A DNA stretch of 64,000 bases, from the NCBI GenBank assembly GCA_029863605.1, contig JAOTVB010000008.1, positions 62,001 to 126,000 of the forward strand. Direction: 5' to 3'. This document shows, piece by piece, positions 9,838 to 18,741 of this stretch; within the stretch, counting starts at the first letter, position 1, and every line of letters starts with the position of its first letter. Below the pieces are notes generated by a model, which was not told where the DNA came from, searched no databases, and saw nothing but the letters and a program-made list of their open reading frames with translations. The translations under genes were made by a program, and so were the position numbers. The DNA is from Myxococcales bacterium. Lineage in GTDB: Bacteria; Myxococcota_A; Polyangia; Polyangiales; Houyiibacteriaceae.

Positions 9838-10896
9838 ATGCCTGAAGAAACGAACCGCATTGAGGAAAGTACGGCGCAAGGCAGCGTCTATCAGCCCCCA
9901 GGGCGCGCTCCTGTTGGGGTCTGGATCGTGGCGATATTGCTCGGCGTCCTCGCGATCGGCTTCAATCCGGAAACCCTCGTTGCACTTGGGCCGATGCGCA
10001 GGAGCCTCACCGCCAACGACGAACTCACACGCCAGACGGCGCTTGCCACCGTGCGCCTCGGCCGCGTCCTGCTTGCACTTGGTGCCGTAGGCACCTTGTT
10101 GCTTATCGCCATGTGGCGCCCCATCGCCGGGAGCAGCTGGGTCGCCAACGTGTGTCGGCACGCTCCCGCTGCGGGCGTCTCAAACGACGGTCCCATATTC
10201 AATCGCTCGTTTCGAATCTCCGTTGGTGCCCTCACAGCATCGCTGGCCTACGTGGCGCTGGCGCCAACCCTACTCTCGGAGGCACAGCGCCACTTGGTCG
10301 CCCGGGAAGATGGGATCCTCGAGCAGGCTACGGCGTTCCTGTTCCTGGCCTCCAGCGTCATATCGATGATCATCGCTTGGAGGCTCTTCCGAAAGCCGCG
10401 CCCGACCGATCCGACCGCGCTCCGACGGGCTGTATGGCACTTGCTAATTGGGCTTTTCTTCTTTCTCTGTTTCGGCGAAGAGATCTCCTGGGGCCAGCGG
10501 ATTCTTGGGTTCGAGACGCCTGAGAGCATCAAGGAAATCAACGTCCAGGATGAGACGAACCTGCACAACCTGATGGGCTACTTCGCGGACCATTTGTTTA
10601 TTATGGGCATGTTCGTTTATGGCTCCGTGCTGCCCTTCCTGGCACGTCGATACGAGTTCTGGCGGAGGTCACTCTACTGGTTCGGTCTTCCTCTCGCCTC
10701 GCTCGGCCTCGCGATCGGCTTCGCCTTGGCGTCAGGGGTCCACGATTGGACCCTCTACGCGGTGCTCCCAAGCGGGGCTGGGGTGCGAGCCGCGGAGCTG
10801 CGGGAGTTTCTCACGGCGCTGTGCTGCGCGTTGCTGATGATCGAGTGCGGGGGGACGGCTTGGGTTCAGCGCGAGCGACCGAGCCGCACGATGTGA
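9838..10896 (+). CDS. Conserved multi-TM membrane protein with GEEISWGQRI motif
   Basis: Several hydrophobic segments; LCFGEEISWGQRILGFETPESIKEINVQDETNLHNLMGY. Confidence 0.6.
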   Translation: MPEETNRIEESTAQGSVYQPPGRAPVGVWIVAILLGVLAIGFNPETLVALGPMRRSLTANDELTRQTALATVRLGRVLLALGAVGTLLLIAMWRPIAGSSWVANVCRHAPAAGVSNDGPIFNRSFRISVGALTASLAYVALAPTLLSEAQRHLVAREDGILEQATAFLFLASSVISMIIAWRLFRKPRPTDPTALRRAVWHLLIGLFFFLCFGEEISWGQRILGFETPESIKEINVQDETNLHNLMGYFADHLFIMGMFVYGSVLPFLARRYEFWRRSLYWFGLPLASLGLAIGFALASGVHDWTLYAVLPSGAGVRAAELREFLTALCCALLMIECGGTAWVQRERPSRTM

Positions 10897-12431
10897 TCTG
10901 CCATGCGGTTCAATCTGTGCTCAGTGAGCGTATCTTTCCCACCCCAAATCGGGACATGCGCGCCCACTTGAGCGAATCCGTCGTATAGCATGAAGCGTGC
11001 GAGCACGTCCTCCTCCGTTTGCGACGACCATAGAATCTGGATGGGAAACGCAAAGTTTCCAACAACCGGTAGAGCACCAACCGTTAGAGCCGTCCAGGGG
11101 CGTTCCCGCCCGTTGAAGAGGTTCTGAACGATTCGTCCACTCGTATAAAGCGAACGGGCGGCAGGCCCTGCCGTCAGCACGAGCAGTGCAAGCCCGGCCT
11201 CACCGATGAAGCCAAACGCGTAGAGAAGAGGGCAAATCCAGTATTCGAAGCCCTTCACGAATGGTTTGATGGCTAGATGAACGCCGAAGTCGGTCGCAAA
11301 CGATGCCGATTCTTCCCGGTCCAAATGCATTCGCAGGAACTCGGCATCTGGGACCGACATTTGGCGGCGGTCGGTCCAAGCCTGAATCCTATCTGTGCCG
11401 TAGTCTCGAGCCAAGGCAGCGCGATACTTCTGGGAGAATAGAAAACGCACCACGCCTGTTGGCAACCGGCGCCACGGTAGAAGAGCCAATCGGCGGAGTT
11501 CTTCCCGCATGCGAGTGATGATCGTCCTAGGGGCGCGTCGAACCGCGCGCCCGAGCTCACGCGAGTACCAACGAACGGGCCGCGCTCGGAACCACCGCGC
11601 TTGCTCCCCGGTGATGTCGCCGCGGGCCAGCCGATAGCCGATGCTTCGGGCCACGCGTGGCTGTGTCTTCCACTCGCGCTGGTGGTGAGCGAGCTCGTCG
11701 ACTTTGTCGATCAAGCTGATAAACCGGTCGTCTGACAAGATGTACGCGCGCAGACGTTCGGCATCGATATCGTCGAAGAGGGGCCGGCCAAACCGAAACG
11801 ACCTGGGCACGTAGAAGCCAAACAATGCAAGTGGGTTCAGCGCAGCAAGCGCCGGAACACCGGATTCGAGGTCGATCCACGCCCATCGCGCCGAAGTGTC
11901 CGGGTTCTCGCCGCAATCGAAGAGAAAATTGTTGAGGGCGACAGGGTTTCCCTTCCCGGCTTGCCAGACCATGCCGTCAAATCCCGACTCGATGAGCAGT
12001 TTCTGAAGCTTTGGAAGCAAGTCGTTGGCCAGCTCGCTGGCCTGATCATGGTGCGGAGCCCGCAGCGGATGGTGCAGGTCGGCTGGCCGGCCGTCGACGA
12101 GCTGGGTGCGAAGCTCGAACGCGCGTTCACCTTGATTCCAAGCCCACCCTTGAGTCCGCGCGACGTACAGGCGAGCCCCGAACCACTGATCGACGAGCTT
12201 CGCAAGGATTTCCCGGCGAAGGTGTGCGCATCGAATCGCGTGCTCGTTCCACATGTATGGGTTGGGCGCTCCGAGGAACACCAATTGCACCAGCTTGGTC
12301 AGCCCGCTGGAACCGAACACTTTACGCGCAACGGGCTGCCCTTCCGCGTCTACTCCAACGTAAACGACGCCCGAGCGACCTCGGCCGAGCTCTTCCAGCC
12401 CTGTCGTTGCCGGGTATGTAGTCGACGTCAT
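10866..12431 (-). CDS. Protein kinase-like fold protein with C-terminal hydrophobic region
   Basis: LGRGRSGVVYVGVDAEGQPVARKVFGSS (glycine loop and Lys), later ALNNFLFD...WAWIDLESG; no canonical HRD/DFG. Confidence 0.5.
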   Translation of the reverse strand: MTSTTYPATTGLEELGRGRSGVVYVGVDAEGQPVARKVFGSSGLTKLVQLVFLGAPNPYMWNEHAIRCAHLRREILAKLVDQWFGARLYVARTQGWAWNQGERAFELRTQLVDGRPADLHHPLRAPHHDQASELANDLLPKLQKLLIESGFDGMVWQAGKGNPVALNNFLFDCGENPDTSARWAWIDLESGVPALAALNPLALFGFYVPRSFRFGRPLFDDIDAERLRAYILSDDRFISLIDKVDELAHHQREWKTQPRVARSIGYRLARGDITGEQARWFRARPVRWYSRELGRAVRRAPRTIITRMREELRRLALLPWRRLPTGVVRFLFSQKYRAALARDYGTDRIQAWTDRRQMSVPDAEFLRMHLDREESASFATDFGVHLAIKPFVKGFEYWICPLLYAFGFIGEAGLALLVLTAGPAARSLYTSGRIVQNLFNGRERPWTALTVGALPVVGNFAFPIQILWSSQTEEDVLARFMLYDGFAQVGAHVPIWGGKDTLTEHRLNRMADHIVRLGRSR

Positions 12432-12622
12432 CGCGGCCCAACACAGTAGCGCTTGCCCCCCCCTCAGACCAAAAAGTGCGCGTAATCGCTCAATCAGCCC
12501 TCTCTTAGCCCGTGGCGGGCAGTCAATTGCGCAGAACTACGCGCTATGTCGACTTCCTAGAGCTCCGAAAGGGCGTTTGTCGTTACCATCAGCCTCGCCA
12601 TCTCGTGATCTTTCCATCAATA

Positions 12623-12705
12623 GATTCGCGGAAAGCAGGGGCTCTTGCGTACGTTTAGGTTCCAGTGTCCTTAGGACGTGCAGGTTCGAGTCCTGTTCCT
12701 CGCAC
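12623..12705 (+). repeat. Truncated tRNA-Leu 3' half, copy 1, with shared upstream arm
   Basis: 12654-12705 is identical over 52 bp to 9672-9723 of the intact tRNA-Leu; followed by CA, so it reads ...TCCTCGCACCA; arm 12623-12653 resembles 15694-15724 (24/31). Confidence 0.85.
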
Positions 12706-12710
12706 CAGAG

Positions 12711-13583
12711 TTAGCGTTCGCCTCGCGTTAGGAATCGCTCGATGTGCTGAGCCACCTCCTTCGGGTGCTCCTCATAGACGAAAAGTTTCGCATTTTTCAC
12801 CTGGAAAAACCCGGCCACGTTCGGGAATTGACGCGCCATCTCGCGAGCCCTCGGCTCTGGAAACGTCGGGTCGTCCGCTCCCCAAACGAAGAGCGTCGGA
12901 ACCGTCAACTGCTGGTGGAGCTGATGGAATTCGTCGAGCCTCGAGAACTTCATACGTCTCAAGAATTGCAGAGCACCTTCCATCTGTGCGTCAGTGTCAA
13001 TCAAGGGTTCGACGAATCGTGTGAGAAACTCACCTTCCAGGTGAGTCAGATCATAAAAGCAACCGCCGAACACGAGAGACGATCTGCGAAACACTCGGGC
13101 CTTCAGTAACTGTCGGATGACGGCCCCGAACCCGGGGACATGCGCCAGACTTTGATACATCGGGATCCAAGGCGGCCGATGGAACGGGATCTCGGTGTTC
13201 GTTAAAACTAGGTCGGAAACCCTTGGTTTGTCGATCAGAGCGAGCTCGCGAGCAATCCAGCCCCCCGTGTCGTTTCCCACGAGCGCATAGGACTCGACGC
13301 CGAGCTGCGTTAGCGTTTCCTGGAGAGCCCGGGCTTGTCCTTGCGAGGAATAATCGTCAGGGAGCGTACTGTGCGATCGTCCCAGCCCAATCAGGTCGGG
13401 TGTGTAGCAGGTGAAGCGATCTCGAAGTCGCGAGACCAATTTGTCCCAGGTGTGCCCCGATAAGGGGAAACCGTGTAAGAGGACGACCGCAGGTCCGGTT
13501 CCCTCTCGCCTGCAGTGAACCGACGCTTCTCCGATTCTGGTGATTTCCCCGTCGGTGGAAACGAGATCGGGCGGGTTTTCCAT
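12711..13583 (-). CDS. Alpha/beta hydrolase
   Basis: VVLLHGFPLSGHTWDKLV, GNDTGGW nucleophile region, WGADDPTFPEP. Confidence 0.85.
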   Translation of the reverse strand: MENPPDLVSTDGEITRIGEASVHCRREGTGPAVVLLHGFPLSGHTWDKLVSRLRDRFTCYTPDLIGLGRSHSTLPDDYSSQGQARALQETLTQLGVESYALVGNDTGGWIARELALIDKPRVSDLVLTNTEIPFHRPPWIPMYQSLAHVPGFGAVIRQLLKARVFRRSSLVFGGCFYDLTHLEGEFLTRFVEPLIDTDAQMEGALQFLRRMKFSRLDEFHQLHQQLTVPTLFVWGADDPTFPEPRAREMARQFPNVAGFFQVKNAKLFVYEEHPKEVAQHIERFLTRGER

Positions 13584-13647
13584 GGTCGCGAGGTGCTACA
13601 GGGCGGTTGAGATCTAGCAGAAGCTCACCGCGCGTCGAGTTGCTACC

Positions 13648-14220
13648 TTGAGGTGCATGATGCGGGGAATCGCGGCGGCGACTGTGCTCGCGGCCCTTAC
13701 GGGCTCGTGGGCGCTGATACCAAGCGATTCACGAGCGGTTGGTCCGGACCCTAGTCAGAAGACGGCAAGCATCTGCAGGAAGGGGCCCCTCCGCAAGCCT
13801 CGTGCCGATTGCGCGCCCCCTGCTCTTCCGAGCACCGGCAACCCCTACGAAGACTGCGTACGACGGATCAATCAACTCCGCCGCGCGTGCCAGTGCCTGC
13901 CGCCGCTCACGCGTTGGAAGGGGGGTGAGAAGTGCGCGAACATGCATGCGAAGCACGACAGCAGGAGGGGCATTCACGCTGGTTTCAATGCGCACATCTG
14001 CAAGCCTCAGGGCTTTGCCCAGAACGAATGCCCGGCCTGGCCGTCGACCGAGCGGGTCGTCGAAGGGTGCCTTCAGGCGATGTGGGACGAGGGCCCAGGG
14101 AAACGCTTCTCGAAGCACGGTCATTACATGAACATGAGTAAGGCCGCGTACGAGCAGGTGGCATGTGGCTTCGCTCGGGGGTCGAACGGGAAGATTTGGA
14201 GCGTTCAGAACTTTCGGTAA
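13648..14220 (+). CDS. Secreted Cys-rich protein, possible CAP/SCP domain
   Basis: Signal peptide, then ANMHAKHDSRRGIHAGF...KHGHYMNMSKAAYEQVACGFA; start may be 13657 or 13660. Confidence 0.55.
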   Translation: MRCMMRGIAAATVLAALTGSWALIPSDSRAVGPDPSQKTASICRKGPLRKPRADCAPPALPSTGNPYEDCVRRINQLRRACQCLPPLTRWKGGEKCANMHAKHDSRRGIHAGFNAHICKPQGFAQNECPAWPSTERVVEGCLQAMWDEGPGKRFSKHGHYMNMSKAAYEQVACGFARGSNGKIWSVQNFR

Positions 14221-14257
14221 CCGACGCTACGAGCGTGTCGATCGGCGACGTCGAGAA

Positions 14258-15562
14258 TCATTCGACGATGCGAATGAGGTGCGTCGGTGCGGTAGTCAGA
14301 TGGGTGTTGTCGATTGCGTGCAGGGAGTCTCGAAGGTCACCTTCGCGTGCATGGTGGGTCAGCATGGCGATCGACGCGGCGCCGGCGTCGCCGGTCGCCG
14401 CGTCCTGAACCATCTTCTCGATGGAAATGCCGGAATTGCCCAGCTTACCGGACAGCGTAGCGAGCACCCCAGACTCGTCCCGCACCGAAAAGCGGAGGTA
14501 GTAGCGAGACGACAGGTCGGCGATTGCTTGGATCTCTGGTGCGCCATCGGACGGGAGGCTCCAGGTCCGGACGGGCGCACCCGCGAGCGCGTTCTTCGCA
14601 ATGTCGATGATGTCGCCCACGACACTCACGGCTGTCGGGGCCGCGCCAGCCCCGAGGCCCGCAAGAAAACTGGGCCCCACCATCGCCCCTTGAATCGCAA
14701 CCGCATTGAGGGCACCGTCGACGTGCGCAAGCGGATCGCGCACGGGTACCAAAGCAGGATGGACCCGCAGATCGAGAGCGCCAGTCTCCAAGCGTTCTGC
14801 GACAGCAAGCGGCCGAATCACATACCCAAAGTTGCGGGCGTATTGGATATCGCGCGGATCGACGTTTTCGATGCCCTCGGTCGGGATCTCGCCAGGCCGC
14901 ACGCGAGCCCCGAACGCAAGAGCGGCGAGGATGGCCAACTTGTGACCCGCATCGCCGCCGGTGATGTCGAGCGTCGGGTTCGCCTCGGCAAAACCAGCCT
15001 GTTGCGCAGCTTTCAGCGCATCGTCGAAAGCGGCTCCGTCATTGGCCATGCTCGACAAGATGTAATTGCTGGTTCCGTTGATGATCCCCCTGACGGAAAG
15101 AATGCGATCGGCCGCAAGCGACTCCCGAATCACCCGGATTGCCGGGATGGAGCCAGCTACGGCAGCCTCGAAATACAGATCGCAACCGTTGGCTTCCGCA
15201 AGCGCGAACAGCGCCCCGCCTCGGTCCGCCAGAAGCGCTTTGTTGGCCGTGACCACATGCTTCTTTGCGTCCAGTGCCGCTCGCACCAATCGATCGGCCA
15301 CTTCGACTCCGCCGATGAGCTCGACGACGACGTCGACGTCGTCCCGCGTAACGATCTCGAACGCGTCGTCAATCAAGGAAATGCTCGGATCCTGCGCGCG
15401 AACGATGTCGAGCCGGGCCGAGTCCTTGTCGGCCACGGCCGCAAGCCTCAACGGCGCACCCACTCGCTTGCCGATGATGTCAGCATGCTGCAGCAAAGTC
15501 GTTACCACGCCTTCGCCGATCACGCCGCAGCCGCATAGTCCAACCCGAATTTCGCGCTCCAA
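14258..15562 (-). CDS. hom: Homoserine dehydrogenase
   Basis: IRVGLCGCGVIGEGVV, ANKALLADRGGALFALAEANGCDLYFEAAVAGSIPAIRVIRESLAADRILSVRGIINGTSNYIL, C-terminal ACT-like region. Confidence 0.95.
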   Translation of the reverse strand: MEREIRVGLCGCGVIGEGVVTTLLQHADIIGKRVGAPLRLAAVADKDSARLDIVRAQDPSISLIDDAFEIVTRDDVDVVVELIGGVEVADRLVRAALDAKKHVVTANKALLADRGGALFALAEANGCDLYFEAAVAGSIPAIRVIRESLAADRILSVRGIINGTSNYILSSMANDGAAFDDALKAAQQAGFAEANPTLDITGGDAGHKLAILAALAFGARVRPGEIPTEGIENVDPRDIQYARNFGYVIRPLAVAERLETGALDLRVHPALVPVRDPLAHVDGALNAVAIQGAMVGPSFLAGLGAGAAPTAVSVVGDIIDIAKNALAGAPVRTWSLPSDGAPEIQAIADLSSRYYLRFSVRDESGVLATLSGKLGNSGISIEKMVQDAATGDAGAASIAMLTHHAREGDLRDSLHAIDNTHLTTAPTHLIRIVE

Positions 15563-15693
15563 TTTGGTACCTCCGAGAGGCCGTCACGGTAGCAGACTCT
15601 ATCGCGCTCGGTCAGATCTTCTTTGGTCCTTTCCTCATCGAACTGAATTGACACATCATGAGCGCCCGGCGACTGAACCCGAGTCGCCGGACG

Positions 15694-15777
15694 AATCCGC
15701 GGATTGCAGGGGCTCCTGCGCGCGTTTAGGTTCCAGTATCCTTAGGAGGTGCAGGTTCGAGTCGTGTTCCTCGCACT
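15694..15777 (+). repeat. Truncated tRNA-Leu 3' half, copy 2, with shared upstream arm
   Basis: 15725-15776 matches 9672-9723 with 3 substitutions; upstream arm similar to copy 1. Confidence 0.85.
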
Positions 15778-15802
15778 GATTGAATCTGCGGAAGGGAGGC
15801 CG

Positions 15803-17185
15803 ATGAGCAAGCTTCAGGTTACCGCTGCCTATGATCAATCGGTCATCAAGGAATACAAGTACGATACGGAACAGCAGGCCTTGGCCGTGCTTGCGGACGC
15901 CTACGATGCTTACACCGATCGCACTGGCTGGCTCTCGGGAGCCCGGCGCATCGAAATCTTGAACGCGCTTTCCGACTCCATCGAATCCAAAGTCGACGAG
16001 CTCGCTCTTCAGGCAGCCCGAGAAGGCGGAAAGCCGCTTCGGGACTCGTTAGTGGAGATTCGCAGGGCGATCACCGGCGTTCGGGTCGCAAGCGCGGCGG
16101 TCTCCCGTCTCGTTGGGCACGAAGTCCCGATGGGGATCGACGAAAGGAGCCTCGGCCGGTGGGCGGTAACCTACCGGGAACCGCGGGGCGTGGTCCTGGC
16201 GATCAGCGCCTTCAATCACCCCTTGAACCTGCTGGTTCACCAAGTGGTCACCGCAATCGCGGCCGGATGCCCGGTCGTGATCAAGCCGGCGAGCGCGACA
16301 CCCATGTCCTGCGAGTCGCTCGTGAAGATGATTCACGAGGCGGGGCTTCCGAAGCCCTGGTGTCAGATGATCCTGACCGACAATCAATTGACAACGAAGC
16401 TGGTCGCCGACGAGCGCGTCGCGTTCCTGACCTTCATCGGCTCGTCGAACGTCGGATGGATGCTTCGTTCGAAGCTGGCTCCGGGAGCAAGCTGCGCACT
16501 CGAGCACGGCGGGGTGGCGCCGGCGATCGTGGATGAAACAGCCGATCTGGACGACGCCGTTCCCCTTCTGACCAAGGGTGGATTCTATCATGCGGGCCAG
16601 GTGTGTGTGTCGGTTCAGCGCATTTACGTGCACACGTCAATTCAAGAAGAGCTCACTACGCGCCTCGTGAAGGCCGCGAAGGCGCTCGAGGTCGGTGACC
16701 CCACTCGTATGGAGACCGAGGTGGGGCCTCTCATCTGGCCGAAAGAGGTAAAGCGGGTCCACGAGTGGGTCAACGAGGCTAAAGAAAAAGGCGCGCAGGT
16801 TTTGTGCGGTGGCGAGCCGCTTGGTGAAACGACGTATGCTCCGACAGTGCTCCTCAATCCCCCGGACGATGTGAAGGTGTCGACGGAAGAGGTATTCGGT
16901 CCGGTGGTTTGCATCTACAGCTACGATGACGTCGACGACGCGGTGAAGCGTGCGAACCTCGAGCGAGCTTATTTCCAGGCTGCGCTCTTCACGAATCGCC
17001 TCGACCGGGCCCTCGATGTCGGCCGTCGGCTTCACGGCATGTCGGTGATGATCAATGACCACACCGCGTTTCGAGTCGACTGGATGCCCTTCGGCGGTCA
17101 TCGGGACTCGGGCCTGAACCTCGGCGGCATCGAGCATTCGATGCGGGACATGACGATCGAGCGAATGATCGTGTTTAGGCGCTGA
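15803..17185 (+). CDS. NAD(P)-dependent aldehyde dehydrogenase family protein
   Basis: ISAFNHPLNLLVHQVVTAIAAGCPVVIKPASATP, FIGSSNVGWML, GGFYHAGQVCVSVQRIYVH catalytic Cys, EEVFGPVVCIYSYDD. Confidence 0.92.
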   Translation: MSKLQVTAAYDQSVIKEYKYDTEQQALAVLADAYDAYTDRTGWLSGARRIEILNALSDSIESKVDELALQAAREGGKPLRDSLVEIRRAITGVRVASAAVSRLVGHEVPMGIDERSLGRWAVTYREPRGVVLAISAFNHPLNLLVHQVVTAIAAGCPVVIKPASATPMSCESLVKMIHEAGLPKPWCQMILTDNQLTTKLVADERVAFLTFIGSSNVGWMLRSKLAPGASCALEHGGVAPAIVDETADLDDAVPLLTKGGFYHAGQVCVSVQRIYVHTSIQEELTTRLVKAAKALEVGDPTRMETEVGPLIWPKEVKRVHEWVNEAKEKGAQVLCGGEPLGETTYAPTVLLNPPDDVKVSTEEVFGPVVCIYSYDDVDDAVKRANLERAYFQAALFTNRLDRALDVGRRLHGMSVMINDHTAFRVDWMPFGGHRDSGLNLGGIEHSMRDMTIERMIVFRR

Positions 17186-18665
17186 GGGACGGAAGCGCTG
17201 CCGTTGCGAAGCTGAGCACGAGGAAGAACCCGCACATGTCGGTCACGGTGGTAAGGATCGGCCCGGATGCCAGAGCTGGGTCCAACTTGAGGCCACGCAA
17301 CACCAATGGCACCAGGCCGCCGAGCGAGACCGAGAGCAGCGTATTGAGCGTCAACGCCAGTCCAACCACGATGCTTAGAGTGACATTGCCCTGCCAAAGG
17401 AACGCCGCTCCCCCTAGCAAAGCCCCGAGCGCGACCGCATTGATCATCCCGACCGACAGCTCCTTCCCCCACACGCGAAACATGTCGGCCGGCTGAATCA
17501 AGCCGAGGCTCAGCTCCCGCATGCTGACGGCGATCGCCTGGTTGCCCGAGCATCCGCTCATGTCGGAGATGATTGGCAGGAAGACCGCGAGAACGATCAC
17601 CGCCGTCAGCGTCTCTTGATAGGCAGCGATCACGCTCGCAGCGATCAGGTTGAGCACGACGTTGATGCTCAACCACGACAAGCGCCGCCAAGCGCGCGTG
17701 AACACCGGCATGGTGCGCAGCTCTTCGCCGCCCACGATACCTTGTGCCTTGAGATGGTCGCTCGCTTCCCGCTCACCAAACGCCTCAGCCACATCGGCGT
17801 GACGCACCACGCCCACCAAACGACCATCCGCATCTACAACTGGGACGCCGCGGTATGGGCGAGTGGAAAAGAAATCGTGAAGGGCCTCGACGTCCGCATC
17901 GACGGGCACGAAGTCCGTGCCTGGAATCATGATCTCCCGGATCGCAATCTGTGGCGAGGTCAGCACCAGATCGCGCAGCCGCAGAACCCCTTTGAGCATC
18001 TCGCGCTCGCCCGTGATGTAGATATACTGAACGTCGTGCCGTTGATAGTCCTCCTGGTGTGCCCGCAAGTCCGCGAGCACGTCCGCAACCGTCAGCTTGT
18101 CCGAATACGATAGGTACTCGGTGATCATCACACCGCCGGCAGTGCGCTCCGCGTACTGCGCCAATCTCTCTGCGTCGGCGGCCTCCTCCGCTGGCATCTC
18201 TGCGAGCACCGCCTCCGCATACTCGGGCTCGAAGTCCAGAAGAATGTCGGCCTGCGTATTGCTCGGCAGTGTCGTCACGATTGCGGCAGCTTCCTCGGGC
18301 TCGAGCCCCTCGACCACGTCGGCGGCCAACGCATCGGGCAGCGCCTTCATCAAAGCGCCAGCCACTTCTGGGTCCAGCATCGCAAGCACCCGATGACTCT
18401 CCGTGGCGCTCAAGTGCGAAAAGAGCCGCGGCACTTCACCTTCGGGGACTTCCTGCATGTGCGCGCGAACTGCATTCGCATCGCCGGCCTGCAAGAGCTC
18501 ATGAAGGAGCTCCCACGGGGGGATGCTGTCACGGGTTGGCAAACTAGATGGAGGCATCCCGTGAGCTAACATCGCGACAAAGCGCTCGCAATCATGGCTT
18601 GGCAACCAGGCCTGAGGAAGCCTCCTCCCTTGATCGAGGGAGGTCGTGGCGAGCTGCCTGCGCAC
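17175..18665 (-). CDS. mgtE: Magnesium transporter MgtE
   Basis: MgtE N domain, two CBS-type segments and C-terminal TM domain (LPIISDMSGCSGNQAIAVSMRELSLG). Confidence 0.92.
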   Translation of the reverse strand: MRRQLATTSLDQGRRLPQAWLPSHDCERFVAMLAHGMPPSSLPTRDSIPPWELLHELLQAGDANAVRAHMQEVPEGEVPRLFSHLSATESHRVLAMLDPEVAGALMKALPDALAADVVEGLEPEEAAAIVTTLPSNTQADILLDFEPEYAEAVLAEMPAEEAADAERLAQYAERTAGGVMITEYLSYSDKLTVADVLADLRAHQEDYQRHDVQYIYITGEREMLKGVLRLRDLVLTSPQIAIREIMIPGTDFVPVDADVEALHDFFSTRPYRGVPVVDADGRLVGVVRHADVAEAFGEREASDHLKAQGIVGGEELRTMPVFTRAWRRLSWLSINVVLNLIAASVIAAYQETLTAVIVLAVFLPIISDMSGCSGNQAIAVSMRELSLGLIQPADMFRVWGKELSVGMINAVALGALLGGAAFLWQGNVTLSIVVGLALTLNTLLSVSLGGLVPLVLRGLKLDPALASGPILTTVTDMCGFFLVLSFATAALPSLSA

Positions 18666-18741
18666 CCGCAGAGACAGCTGCGCTCGATCTACTGTGAGCG
18701 GAAACGTTGTCGCGACGGTGGCGGCTCTGTAGCCTGAGAGT

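Noticed and set aside
14165-15538. 457-aa ORF on + strand
   Set aside because: Antisense shadow of homoserine dehydrogenase; no protein-like motifs.
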